The notes beneath the pieces are model-generated. The model saw only the letters and a program-made list of their open reading frames with translations, was not told the DNA's origin and made no database searches. From assembly GCA_019119355.1 (NCBI GenBank), contig DWXE01000001.1, forward strand, positions 1 through 64,000: 64,000 bases of DNA, written 5' to 3'. The position numbers and the translations under genes are program-made. Below, in pieces: positions 51,830 through 60,782 of the stretch (positions are counted from its first letter, which is position 1; every line of letters starts with the position of its first letter). This stretch comes from Candidatus Eisenbergiella merdigallinarum. Its GTDB lineage: Bacteria; Bacillota; Clostridia; Lachnospirales; Lachnospiraceae.

Positions 51830-53153
51830 CAACCGGGCGCTGCGCGCCCTGATCATCCCGCTGGTGCTGGAACAGATTCTGGGGCTGACGGTGGGCATGG
51901 CGGACTCCATCATGGTTTCCAGCGCGGGGGAGGCGGCGGTATCCGGCGTCTCCCTGGTGGACTCCATCAACGTCCTGCTCACCAATCTGTTCAGCTCCCT
52001 GGCCACGGGAGGGGCGGTGGTGGCCGCCCACCGGCTGGGGGAAAAGAAAGGGGAAGCCGCCAGACGCACGGCGGATCAGCTGCTTTTGTGCGTCTCGGGA
52101 ATCGCGCTGATCATCGCCCTGTTTTCCCTGGCCTTTAACCGGCTGATCCTGGGGCTGATCTTCGGAAACGTGGAAGCGGACGTGATGAAAAACGCGGTGA
52201 TCTATTTTTATCTCACCGCCCTGTCCTTCCCCTTTCTGGGGATCTATAACGCCAGCGCGGCGCTGTGCCGGGCCATGGGGAATTCCAGGGTCACCATGGT
52301 GATTTCGATTTTGATGAACGCGGTGAACATCACCGGCAACGCCTTTTTCATTCTGGCCCTTCGCTGGGGCGTGTTCGGCGTGGCCCTTTCCACCCTCCTG
52401 TCCAGGATTTTGGGCGCGGCCATCATGTTCTGCATTCTGAGAGACGAAAAGCGCCCGATTCATTACAGCGGAAGGATCGCGCTGCGTCCGGATTTTAAAA
52501 TCGTAAAGAATATCCTGCGGGTGGGCGTGCCCACCGGGCTGGACAACTGCATTTTCCAGGTGGGGAAAATCCTGGTGCAGAGCCTGATCGCCAGCCTGGG
52601 GACCACGGCCATCGCGGCCAACGCCATTGTGGGGACGGTAGCCGGAATCGCGGTGATTCCCGCCTCCGCCATGGGCATCGCCATGATCACCGTGGTGGGG
52701 CAGGCGCTGGGCGCGGGCAGCGAAGAGCAGGCGAAATACTATGTGAAAAAGATGATGGGCTACGCCTATCTGTTTATGGCCATCCTGAATCTGGGCCTCA
52801 TCGCGTTCGCCGGCCCCATCGCCGGCCTGTACCGGGTGACGGAGGAAACCAGAAGGCTGGCGGCGGGGATCATCGTGTTCCATTCGGTCTGCGCTACGGT
52901 TCTGTGGCCCACGGGATTTTCCCTGCCAAACGCCATGCGGGCCGCCATGGACGCCACCTTCACCATGGCGGTTTCCATCCTGTCCATGTGGACCTTCCGC
53001 ATCGGCTGCAGCTATCTGTTCGTCAGCGGACTTCACATGGGGCTTTTGGGGATCTGGGCCGCCATGGGCGTGGACTGGATCTTCAGGTCCGCCTGTTTTC
53101 TGTGGCGGATGAGCGGGGGCAGATGGCTGAAGAACGCGCGGCAGGCGGAGTAG
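51804..53153 (+). CDS. MATE-family efflux transporter
   Basis: The start at 51804 (MEAEKPVFSNRALRALI) lies within the end of the preceding GH38 gene and gives 449 residues. About twelve hydrophobic segments and MATE-typical stretches (QILGLTVGMADSIMVSSAGE and VGVPTGLDN) are seen. Such transporters exchange sodium or protons for drugs, metabolites or lipid-linked compounds. Its placement between mannosidases suggests export of a by-product or a host compound attached to the glycan. The cargo is unknown. Confidence 0.88.
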   Translation: MEAEKPVFSNRALRALIIPLVLEQILGLTVGMADSIMVSSAGEAAVSGVSLVDSINVLLTNLFSSLATGGAVVAAHRLGEKKGEAARRTADQLLLCVSGIALIIALFSLAFNRLILGLIFGNVEADVMKNAVIYFYLTALSFPFLGIYNASAALCRAMGNSRVTMVISILMNAVNITGNAFFILALRWGVFGVALSTLLSRILGAAIMFCILRDEKRPIHYSGRIALRPDFKIVKNILRVGVPTGLDNCIFQVGKILVQSLIASLGTTAIAANAIVGTVAGIAVIPASAMGIAMITVVGQALGAGSEEQAKYYVKKMMGYAYLFMAILNLGLIAFAGPIAGLYRVTEETRRLAAGIIVFHSVCATVLWPTGFSLPNAMRAAMDATFTMAVSILSMWTFRIGCSYLFVSGLHMGLLGIWAAMGVDWIFRSACFLWRMSGGRWLKNARQAE

Positions 53154-53172
53154 ACGAAAAGGAGAGAATCGC

Positions 53173-55695
53173 ATGAAAAAAATCAGCCTCAACGGCAGCG
53201 ACTGGGTCTGCAAGGAATACGTGGGAGAGGACTGGGTCTGGAGAAACGGGGAGAAGCGGGGGACGAAGGACGTGCGCTGGTGGAAGGCGGCGAAAGTGCC
53301 CGGCAGCGTGACGGACGATCTGTACGCGGACGGCGTGATCCCGGATCCCTGGTTTGAAAAAAACAGCCTCCTCATCGAGTGGATCCCGGAGCGCACCTGG
53401 ATCTACCGGAAGGAATTTCAGATTTCGAAGGAAGACGCCGGAAAGCGCTTTTTCCTCCATTTCGAAGGGGTGGATTACGACGCGCATTTTTATCTGAACG
53501 ACGCGCTTCTGGGAGAGCATCACAGTATGTATACCCCGGCGGTCTTCGACGTGACGGATCTGGTGGAGCCGGGGGAAACGAACCTTCTGGCCGTGGTGCT
53601 GGATAAAGCGCCGGACGAGCAGTGCCAGGTGAGCAAAACCCGCTACGTGAAAACTCACAAGAGCCGGATGACCTACTGGTGGGATTTCTGTCCCCGGATG
53701 ATCCATCTGGGGATCTGGGACGACGTCTGGATGGAGGTGACGGAATCGGTGCGGCTCTTTGCGCCGGACGTGGAGGTGAGCCTGACGGACGGATTTTCCC
53801 GGGCCCGGGTGTCCGGCAGCGTGGCGGCGGAAGGGGCCGGTTCGGTGAGCGTCCGGCTGCTGTCCGGCGAAACGCCGTCGGCCCGTCAGGACGTCCCGGT
53901 ATCGGGAGGAAAGGCGGATTTTTGCCTGACCCTGGAAAACCCGCGGCTGTGGTGGCCCAACGGATACGGGGAGCAGCCCCTGTACACGCTGGAAATCGAG
54001 GCCCGGGGAGAAAACGGGGATACGGATCTGCGGCGGGTGCGCATCGGCATCCGGGAGCTGAAGTTCGTGAAAAACGAGACGGAGGATGAGACGGCCCGGC
54101 CCTATACGGCCTGCGTCAACGGCAGAAGGATCTATTTAAAGGGATATAACTGGGTGCCCATGGATGCGATGTACGGGCCGAAACGCCCGGAAAAGCTGGT
54201 CCGCCTTCTGACCCTGGCCAGGGAAGCTCATGTGAACTGCCTGCGGGTCTGGGGCGGCGGCCTCATCGAGCGGGAGGAGTTCTACGACTTCTGCGACGAA
54301 AACGGCATCCTGGTCTGGCAGGAGTTCATCCAGTCCAGCTCCGGCATCGAAAACGAGCCGTCACGGGATCCGGAATTTCTGGAGCTGTTGCGGCGCGAAG
54401 CCGAAATCATCATCCCGCGCAAAAAGCATCACCCTTCCCTGGCCCTCTGGGGCGGGGGCAACGAACTCTCCGGCCCGGAAGATGCCATGATTTCCATGGA
54501 AGAGCCGGCGGTGTGGGTGCTGGCTGAGCAGGTGCGCCGACTGGATCCTTCCCGGCATTTTCTGGAATCTTCCCCCACCGGGCGGATATTCAACAACACG
54601 CTGGAAAACATCGAAAAGGATCCGGACGGGCTTCACGATGTGCACGGCCCCTGGGAGCATCAGGGGCTGACGGAGCAGTATGCGCTGTACAACGCGGGAA
54701 CCTCCCTTTTATCCAGCGAATTCGGGGTGGAGGGCATGACGAACCTGTCCGCCCTGCGCAGGAACATGAAGGAGGAGCATCTCTGGCCCCCGTCCAGGGA
54801 CAACGAATTCTATTTCCACAGGGGATCCTGGTGGAACAATTTTCCGCTGATGCAGCAGTGCTTCGGCGGGCAGCTGGGCGATATCGAAACCGCGGTGAAG
54901 GCCAGTCAGTTTCTGCAGTATGAGGGCTTAAAGTACGCGGTGGAAGCCAACCGGCGCAGGGCCCTGCGCTGCAGCGGCACCTTCCCCTGGCAGTTCAACG
55001 AGCCCTATCCCAACAACACCTGCACCTGCAGCGTGGACTACTACGCGGCGCCGAAACCCGCCTATTACGGTGTCCGGGCCGCTTATGCTCCGGAAAGCCT
55101 GACCGCCCGCTTCGATTCCCAGACCCTTTCCGGGCGGGAGAGCTTTGCGGCTTCCCTGTTCTGGCAGTCGTCCTCGGCGGAGCGGGTGCCGGAGCGGATC
55201 ACAGCCCGGGTGGTGGCCCAGGACGGGACGGTCTGCGCGCGGGAGGAGATTCTGACGGCAGGCCTTTTGGCGGAAGCGGAAAAGGCGGCCTGCGCGGGAA
55301 CCGTTTCCTGTGCGGCCGAAAAGATCGGAACGGAAATCTTTTATCTGGCGCTGGAAGCCGTGGACGAAAGGGGAGCGGTGCTGGCGCAGAACCGCTACTG
55401 CTTTACGAAAACGGATCTGTCCGGGCTTTTGCGCCTGCCGCCTGCCCGGATCGAAACCGGGATGACAGAAACCCCAAACGGGTGTATTCTGGAAGTGAAA
55501 AATGCCGGAAGTTCGACAGCGGCGGGATTGTGGCTGGAGGACGGGGAAGCTCTGGACGGGGAAGAGAAGGGCTATCTGTATTTTGGCGAAAACTATTTTT
55601 ACCTGTTCCCCGGCGAGAGCAAAACCGTGCGGATCGTCAGCACGAAAGGGAAGAAAGCTGCCGTGCGCGTCAGCGGCTTCAACGTGGAGGAGTGA
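53173..55695 (+). CDS. GH2 beta-mannosidase
   Basis: This 840-residue protein has the same fold as the GH2 enzyme at 15653. Landmarks are RVWGGGLIEREEFYDFCDEN, WQEFIQSSSGIENEPS, acid/base Glu431 in LWGGGNELSG and nucleophile Glu516 in LSSEFGVEG. There is no signal peptide; AAAAGGAGAG precedes the ATG. It should cleave beta-mannosides such as the Man-beta-GlcNAc unit of the N-glycan core. The gene sits between alpha-mannosidases and NagA, which matches the order of bond removal in that core. Confidence 0.92.
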   Translation: MKKISLNGSDWVCKEYVGEDWVWRNGEKRGTKDVRWWKAAKVPGSVTDDLYADGVIPDPWFEKNSLLIEWIPERTWIYRKEFQISKEDAGKRFFLHFEGVDYDAHFYLNDALLGEHHSMYTPAVFDVTDLVEPGETNLLAVVLDKAPDEQCQVSKTRYVKTHKSRMTYWWDFCPRMIHLGIWDDVWMEVTESVRLFAPDVEVSLTDGFSRARVSGSVAAEGAGSVSVRLLSGETPSARQDVPVSGGKADFCLTLENPRLWWPNGYGEQPLYTLEIEARGENGDTDLRRVRIGIRELKFVKNETEDETARPYTACVNGRRIYLKGYNWVPMDAMYGPKRPEKLVRLLTLAREAHVNCLRVWGGGLIEREEFYDFCDENGILVWQEFIQSSSGIENEPSRDPEFLELLRREAEIIIPRKKHHPSLALWGGGNELSGPEDAMISMEEPAVWVLAEQVRRLDPSRHFLESSPTGRIFNNTLENIEKDPDGLHDVHGPWEHQGLTEQYALYNAGTSLLSSEFGVEGMTNLSALRRNMKEEHLWPPSRDNEFYFHRGSWWNNFPLMQQCFGGQLGDIETAVKASQFLQYEGLKYAVEANRRRALRCSGTFPWQFNEPYPNNTCTCSVDYYAAPKPAYYGVRAAYAPESLTARFDSQTLSGRESFAASLFWQSSSAERVPERITARVVAQDGTVCAREEILTAGLLAEAEKAACAGTVSCAAEKIGTEIFYLALEAVDERGAVLAQNRYCFTKTDLSGLLRLPPARIETGMTETPNGCILEVKNAGSSTAAGLWLEDGEALDGEEKGYLYFGENYFYLFPGESKTVRIVSTKGKKAAVRVSGFNVEE

Positions 55696-55699
55696 GAAG

Positions 55700-56827
55700 A
55701 TGCTTTTTTATAACGGGATCGCGTTCTGCGACGGAACATTTCAGCAAATCGACGTGCGCACGGGAGGGGATCGCATCGCGGAGACAGGCCCTTCCCTGAA
55801 ACGGGCTGACGGGGAGGAAGCGGTGGATCTGCAGGGGATGTGGCTGCTGCCCGGCTTTTTCGACGTGCACACTCACGGCAGGGACGGGGCGGATTTTTCG
55901 GACGCGCCCGCAGAAGAACTGGTGCGCATCCGGGATTCCTACGCCCGCTGCGGCGTGACCTCCCTGCTGGCCACCACCATGACCATGGAAGAAAATTACA
56001 GCCGGGCCATGCTGAAACGGATCCGGACGGCCATCGAGGAGAAGTCCGACGGAGCCCGGATCTGGGGCATCAATCTGGAAGGGCCCTTCCTGGGCCCGGA
56101 CAAAAAGGGCTGCCACGATCCGCAGTACCTGCGCAAACCGGACATCGCCTGGTTCGAGGAGCTGGACGGCTGCGCGGGCGGCCATATCCGGCTGGTGGAT
56201 CTGGATCCGACGCTGGACGGAGCCATGGACTTTATTCGGGCCTTCGCCGGGAAGAAAAAGCTGTCCATCGCCCATACGGGCGCGGATTATGAAACCGCCT
56301 GCCTGGCGGTGGACGCGGGGGCGGACCATGTGACCCATCTCTACAACGCCATGAACGGCCTGAATCACAGAAAGCCCGGCGTGGTGGGAATGGTGCAGGA
56401 CAGGGAAGTCTGGGCGGAGCTGATCTGCGACGGCGTCCACGTCCATCCGGCGGTGGTGCGCATGACCTTCGCCGCCGACGCGGGAAAGCTGTGCATCGTT
56501 TCGGATTCCCTCAGCGCCGCCGGGCTGGGGGACGGGATCTACAGCCTGGGAGGGCTGGAGGTTCACGTGACCGGCAGGCGCGCTGCGCTGGCCGACGGCA
56601 CCCTGGCCTGCTCCGTCAGCGACGTGTTCGAGGAATGCCGCAACGTCATCTCCTTCGGCGTGGCGCCGGAGGCGGCCATTTCGGCGGCTTCCAGAAACCC
56701 GGCCAAAGCCATGGGGCTGGAGGGAGAAATCGGGGATATCCGGCCGGGCCTTCTGGCGGATCTGCTGGTGGTGACGCCGGACTTCGCGCTGAAGCGCGTT
56801 TATGTGGGAGGAAAAGAGATCAGATGA
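55700..56827 (+). CDS. nagA: N-acetylglucosamine-6-phosphate deacetylase
   Basis: The start at 55700, four bases after the GH2 stop, gives 375 residues. Amidohydrolase landmarks correspond closely to characterised NagA: FDVHTHG (His57, His59), NLEGPF (Glu127), IAHTGA (His192), VTHLYNAMNGL (His213), CDGVHVHP and the catalytic Asp269 in VSDSLSAAG. It converts GlcNAc-6-phosphate into glucosamine-6-phosphate and acetate. Its presence next to a hexosaminidase means that released GlcNAc is catabolised. NagB is not in the window. It overlaps the following kinase by ATGA. Confidence 0.9.
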   Translation: MLFYNGIAFCDGTFQQIDVRTGGDRIAETGPSLKRADGEEAVDLQGMWLLPGFFDVHTHGRDGADFSDAPAEELVRIRDSYARCGVTSLLATTMTMEENYSRAMLKRIRTAIEEKSDGARIWGINLEGPFLGPDKKGCHDPQYLRKPDIAWFEELDGCAGGHIRLVDLDPTLDGAMDFIRAFAGKKKLSIAHTGADYETACLAVDAGADHVTHLYNAMNGLNHRKPGVVGMVQDREVWAELICDGVHVHPAVVRMTFAADAGKLCIVSDSLSAAGLGDGIYSLGGLEVHVTGRRAALADGTLACSVSDVFEECRNVISFGVAPEAAISAASRNPAKAMGLEGEIGDIRPGLLADLLVVTPDFALKRVYVGGKEIR

Positions 56828-58158
56828 AATCCGTGGGAATCGATATCGGGACCACGTCCATCTGCCTGGTGGTCTATGACGGGGAGAAGGGTACGGTGGA
56901 AGGCAGCCGAAGCGCTCAAAACGCCTTTCTGCCGGGGACGTTCTGCCAGGATCCGGACCGGATTGCGGATGCGGTGATGGGGATGCTCCGGGAGCTGGAG
57001 CGCGAGTGCGGGCCGGTCTGCGCGGTGGGAATTTCCGCCCAGATGCACGGCATCCTCTACACCGATGCCGCGGGGCGGGCGGTGTCGCCCTTTTATACCT
57101 GGAAGGACGGGAGCGGGAACCTGCCCTTCGAGGACGCCACCTGGGCGGAAGTCCTGTCCCGGCGGACGGGACAGCGAATCCATCCGGGCTACGGGAGCGC
57201 CACCCATTTCTATCTGGGGCAGACGGGGCAGATCCCGAAAGAAGCGGTCTTTTTGTGCAACATCGGGGACTATGTGGCCATGCGCCTGTGCGACAGGGCC
57301 GTCCCCTGTCAGGACGTGTCCATGGCGGCCAGCCTGGGCGGCCTTTTGCAGGACAAGAGCGGCTATGATCTCAAAGCCCTTTCCGAAGCGGGCGTGCGCA
57401 CGGAATTTTATCCGTCCGTATGCGGGGACTTCGCCCCGCTGGGGACCTGGAAGGGGGCGAAGGTCTATCCCGCCGTGGGGGACAACCAGGCCAGCTTTTT
57501 CGCGGCGGCCGGGCGGGAGGAAGCGGCCGTCAGCGTCAACGTGGGGACGGGTTCCCAGGTATCGCTGTTTTCATCCGGACTGGCGGAGACGGCCTGCGGG
57601 GAGGTCCGGCCCTTTCCGGGCGGCGGCAGCCTGTATGTGCAGGCGTCCTTAAACGGCGGGAAGGTGTACGAAAAGCTGGCTTCCTTCTGGGAGGAAGCGG
57701 TGTTTTCCTTCACGGGGCAAAGGATCGACGCCTACGGGGGAATGCAGCGTCTGGGAGAGGAGCGGCAGGAGACCGGCCTTTTGGCGGATCCCCTTTTATA
57801 CGGCAGCAGGGCCCGGGAAGGGGTGCAGGGCAGCATTTCGGGGATCACCGAACAGGACTTCCATCCGGGCGACCTGATCCGCGCCTGGGTGGCCGGCATG
57901 GCCCGGGAGCTGCACCAGCTCTATCTGGAATTTCCGGAATCGCTGCGGCAGGGCAGGAAATGGATCGTCGGTAGCGGAAACGGGATCCGCAAAAATCCCC
58001 TGCTCAGGCAGGAAATCGAAAAGGCCTTCGGACTGCCCCTTCGACTGAAGGAGATTCAGGAAGAGGCGGCTGCCGGGGCGGCCATGCTGGCGCACACTTT
58101 CTTTCGATATTCGTTGGGGGACATCCCTTCGATCCGGCGGAATACTTTCGTAAAATAG
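56824..58158 (+). CDS. FGGY-family kinase, sedoheptulokinase-like
   Basis: The protein has 444 residues, shorter than the usual 480-510 of FGGY kinases. The N-terminus is VGIDIGTTSICLVVYD. GISAQMHGILYTD and SPFYTWKDGSGNLP are like the sedoheptulokinase branch. The catalytic Asp220 is in AVGDNQASFF, and IVGSGNGIRKNPLL binds nucleotide. It may phosphorylate a ketose released by the pathway. The last 103 bases overlap, in antisense, the end of the AraC-family regulator gene, and both C-terminal tails still contain family-conserved residues. Confidence 0.83.
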   Translation: MKSVGIDIGTTSICLVVYDGEKGTVEGSRSAQNAFLPGTFCQDPDRIADAVMGMLRELERECGPVCAVGISAQMHGILYTDAAGRAVSPFYTWKDGSGNLPFEDATWAEVLSRRTGQRIHPGYGSATHFYLGQTGQIPKEAVFLCNIGDYVAMRLCDRAVPCQDVSMAASLGGLLQDKSGYDLKALSEAGVRTEFYPSVCGDFAPLGTWKGAKVYPAVGDNQASFFAAAGREEAAVSVNVGTGSQVSLFSSGLAETACGEVRPFPGGGSLYVQASLNGGKVYEKLASFWEEAVFSFTGQRIDAYGGMQRLGEERQETGLLADPLLYGSRAREGVQGSISGITEQDFHPGDLIRAWVAGMARELHQLYLEFPESLRQGRKWIVGSGNGIRKNPLLRQEIEKAFGLPLRLKEIQEEAAAGAAMLAHTFFRYSLGDIPSIRRNTFVK

Positions 58159-59339
58159 CTCTGATCGTCGTAGCCCACCATCTGGGAGATGTCCGTCAGG
58201 CGCAGGTCCCCGGAGCGGATCAGCTCTTTGGCCTTCGTGATGCGCACGTTGTTCAGGTACCGGTTGAAGCTGGTGCCGGTTTCCCGGGAGAAGATCCGGC
58301 TTAAGTAGTCCGGCGACAGAAACAGGGCCCGGGCGACGGATTCCAGCGTCAGGTGATCCGCGTATCCGGTGCCGATGTACTGGATGCACCGGTGGATGAT
58401 GTTGGCGTGCCTGGCGTCCGAATAGGAGGAAACGCTGTCCAGAAGATCGGTCAGGGCGTCGTAGAGCCAGGCGCTGAGCTCGTGGAAGTTTTTGCGGGAG
58501 GAGAGCTCCTTTTGACAGCGCTGGAGCCAGAACAGCGTCTGCTGTTCATCCGCTCCCCTTTCCGTGAGGGTGCGGGACAAAAGGACGATGAGCTCCTGCG
58601 CTTTCTGGTTCATCCAGTCCGGATTCCCGCCGCCCGCCGCGAAGAGGGCGGCCAGATATTCCTGCAGCTTTGACAGGGCGGCCCCGCGGTCGCCCCGGGA
58701 GAGGGCTTCCAGGAGAGCCCTTTCCAGTTCGAAGGGATAGCGGGGGGAGGACGTATTTTTCAGCTGGGAGATGTAGCCGCTGATCTGCCCCTGCAGCAGA
58801 TCCGAACGCTCGATGGCCAGAAGCCGGTTTTCCGCGGAAACGTTATTTAAAAATCCCACGGCCATGAAGAGCAGGATGGACAGCTCCTGGACCTTCTGCG
58901 GCATGATCCGGGGGACGTTTTCCAGCAGGCCCACCACCCGGTCTCTGGTCTTTTCGTCCAGATGCAGATTTTCCTTCAGCTCGCAGTCGATGAAATCCTG
59001 CAGCTCCACCATGAGAAAGGGCCCCACGGTGATTTTGGCCATGCTGCCGGTATCCCCGATGATGGGGGAGACGAAGCAGGTCAGCCCCAGAGGGCAGAAG
59101 TAGATGTATTTTCCGCCGAAGCGTTCTGCTTCCATCATGCCGTAGTTGTGGGCCCGGATGCAGTTCTCGTCCGGAAGGCCCGCCGCGCGGCACAGGCCGC
59201 AGGAATGGCAGCCGTAGCCGTGCTCGAACAAAAGGCTGCCTTCCGTGTCCGAGACGGTGCAGCCCAGCCCGGTGGAGGCGCAGAAGGCCCGGGAACATTC
59301 GTCCGCCAGCCGATAGTCGAATTTTTCCTGCTGTTTCAT
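58056..59339 (-). CDS. PocR-domain AraC-family transcriptional regulator
   Basis: From the ATG at 59339 the protein has 427 residues. An N-terminal PocR-like sensory domain is Cys-rich (CHSCGLCRAAGLPDENC and FCPLGLTCFVSPI). Residues 330-415 form an AraC DNA-binding domain with LTLESVARALFLSPDYLSRI and MVGYDDQSYFTKVFRR. PocR domains bind small metabolites such as diols or methylated compounds. The gene is divergent from the corrinoid operon, so it probably activates that operon, and it may also be self-regulated through the palindrome in its promoter. It ends inside the FGGY kinase gene. Confidence 0.85.
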   Translation of the reverse strand: MKQQEKFDYRLADECSRAFCASTGLGCTVSDTEGSLLFEHGYGCHSCGLCRAAGLPDENCIRAHNYGMMEAERFGGKYIYFCPLGLTCFVSPIIGDTGSMAKITVGPFLMVELQDFIDCELKENLHLDEKTRDRVVGLLENVPRIMPQKVQELSILLFMAVGFLNNVSAENRLLAIERSDLLQGQISGYISQLKNTSSPRYPFELERALLEALSRGDRGAALSKLQEYLAALFAAGGGNPDWMNQKAQELIVLLSRTLTERGADEQQTLFWLQRCQKELSSRKNFHELSAWLYDALTDLLDSVSSYSDARHANIIHRCIQYIGTGYADHLTLESVARALFLSPDYLSRIFSRETGTSFNRYLNNVRITKAKELIRSGDLRLTDISQMVGYDDQSYFTKVFRRIEGMSPNEYRKKVCASMAAPAAASS

Positions 59340-59376
59340 CTGATCACGACCTTTCCTGTAGTGGGGTGTTGATTTC

Positions 59377-59404
59377 ATTATAGAAAAACGTTTTGGTATG
59401 TCAA
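59377..59404 (-). promoter_or_regulatory. Consensus promoter of the AraC-family regulator with palindromic spacer
   Basis: On the minus strand TTGACA (59404-59399) and TATAAT (59382-59377) are both perfect, 16 bases apart. The spacer contains the palindrome AAAACGTTTT at 59385-59394, a possible operator that would make the gene tightly controlled. Confidence 0.7.
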
Positions 59405-59464
59405 GAAAAAAGGTCGGAAAATTACCAAAAAGTCCGGGATTCTACAAGCAATCGGGAGAGCGGT

Positions 59465-59473
59465 TGCTATAAT
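59465..59473 (+). promoter_or_regulatory. Extended -10 promoter of the corrinoid operon
   Basis: TGCTATAAT at 59465-59473 is an extended -10 box 40 bases before the corrinoid protein start. The -35 position (CAAGCA at 59445-59450) is poor, as expected for an activator-dependent promoter. GGAGGAAC precedes the start codon. No cobalamin riboswitch fits the 174-base intergenic space. Confidence 0.5.
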
Positions 59474-59513
59474 AAAGACAACGAATAAACCGTCGCGAAA
59501 ATGGAGGAACGAC

Positions 59514-60155
59514 ATGAACATTCTGGAAGAAATTTCTGCGAATCTGCAGAAGGGAAAAGCGAAAATTGTAAAGGAGCTGGTGGCCCAGGCCATCGGGGAA
59601 AACATTCCTGCCAAACAGATCCTGGAGGAAGGGCTGCTCTCCGGCATGGATGTGATCGGGGAAAAATTTAAGAACAACGAGGTCTTCGTGCCGGAAGTGC
59701 TGGTGGCGGCCAGGGCCATGAATATGGGAGCGTCCCTGTTAAAGCCCCTGCTGGCGGACGGGGAAAACACCTCCGCGGGCAAGGTGTGCATCGGCACGGT
59801 GAAGGGCGATCTGCACGACATCGGCAAAAACCTGGTGAAGATGATGATGGAAGGCAAGGGCCTGGAGGTCATCGACCTGGGGACGGACGTGGCGCCCGAA
59901 ACCTATGTGGAAACCGCGATTAAGGAGAACTGCCAGATCATTTGCTGCTCCGCCCTTCTGACCACCACCATGCCCGTCATGGGAGAAGTGGTGAAGGAAG
60001 CCGAAAAGGCCGGCATCCGCGATAAGGTCAAGATCATGGTGGGCGGCGCGCCGGTGACGGAAGCGTTCTGCCAGCAGATCGGCGCAGACAGGTACACGTC
60101 GGATGCGGCCAGCGCTGCGGATGCGGCGGTGGAATTCTGCCGCGCAGCGGGCTGA
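59514..60155 (+). CDS. Corrinoid (B12-binding) methyltransferase protein
   Basis: The 213-residue protein has an N-terminal helical cap domain (QAIGENIPAKQILEEGLLSG) and a C-terminal cobalamin-binding domain. The lower-ligand motif GDLHDIGKNLVKMM has His101, and CSALLTTTM and VGGAPVTEAF follow. It matches MtbC/MttC/MtaC-type corrinoid proteins that carry a methyl group between two methyltransferases. The UroD-family proteins and the activator encoded next to it complete such a system. The methyl donor is not known. Confidence 0.92.
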   Translation: MNILEEISANLQKGKAKIVKELVAQAIGENIPAKQILEEGLLSGMDVIGEKFKNNEVFVPEVLVAARAMNMGASLLKPLLADGENTSAGKVCIGTVKGDLHDIGKNLVKMMMEGKGLEVIDLGTDVAPETYVETAIKENCQIICCSALLTTTMPVMGEVVKEAEKAGIRDKVKIMVGGAPVTEAFCQQIGADRYTSDAASAADAAVEFCRAAG

Positions 60156-60195
60156 GCGGAGGGAAAGGAAAAGGAGACAGGCGGGGCGAAGCGGA

Positions 60196-60762
60196 ATGAA
60201 AGAAGAGGAAAAGATCGCCCGGCTGCGGGAAAGGGCCCTTGAGCTGGGCGCGCACCGCGCGGAGGTGATGGAAGCGTCCCGGGTATCTCTGGACGCTTCC
60301 TTCCGGGAGCTGTGCAAGGCCAATTCCTGCGGCAACTACGGGAAAAATTACATGTGTCCGCCGGACATCGGCGACATCCACAGCCTGATGGACGAAATCC
60401 GGACCTATGACGCGGTTTTGGTCTATCAGACCGTAGGGCAGCTGGAGGACAGCTACGATTTCGAAGGGATGATGGAAGCCGGCCGGCTCCACAACGGGCT
60501 GGCGCAGAAGCTGCGGGAGGAGACGCAGGGGTTTCCGAAGGAGAGGATCCTGCATCTGGCCGCCGGCGGCTGCCGGGTGTGCGAAACGTGCGGAAAACGG
60601 ACCGGAGAACCCTGCCGGTTCCCCGGCAAAGCCATCGGCTCCCTGGAAGCTTACGGGATCAACGTGTCCCTTCTGGCGAAGGAAAGCGGAATGAAGTATA
60701 TCAACGGAGCGGATACGGTCACCTATTTCGGGGCCATCTTTTTCCGGAACAGACAGGAATAA
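60196..60762 (+). CDS. DUF2284 metal-binding protein
   Basis: The start at 60196 gives 188 residues. Two cysteine clusters are visible, NSCGNYGKNYMCPP and GGCRVCETCGKRTGEPCRFP, as in the DUF2284 family of predicted metal-binding proteins. Such genes are common beside corrinoid methyltransferase operons, where a role in metal or cofactor handling is suspected but not proven. The gene lies between the corrinoid protein and a methyltransferase. Confidence 0.82.
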   Translation: MKEEEKIARLRERALELGAHRAEVMEASRVSLDASFRELCKANSCGNYGKNYMCPPDIGDIHSLMDEIRTYDAVLVYQTVGQLEDSYDFEGMMEAGRLHNGLAQKLREETQGFPKERILHLAAGGCRVCETCGKRTGEPCRFPGKAIGSLEAYGINVSLLAKESGMKYINGADTVTYFGAIFFRNRQE

Positions 60763-60782
60763 AGGAAGCAGGAGATCAGGAC

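Noticed and set aside
59340-59513. Cobalamin riboswitch before the corrinoid operon
   Set aside because: The space of 174 bases is shared by two divergent promoters, and no B12-box-like conserved segment was seen.
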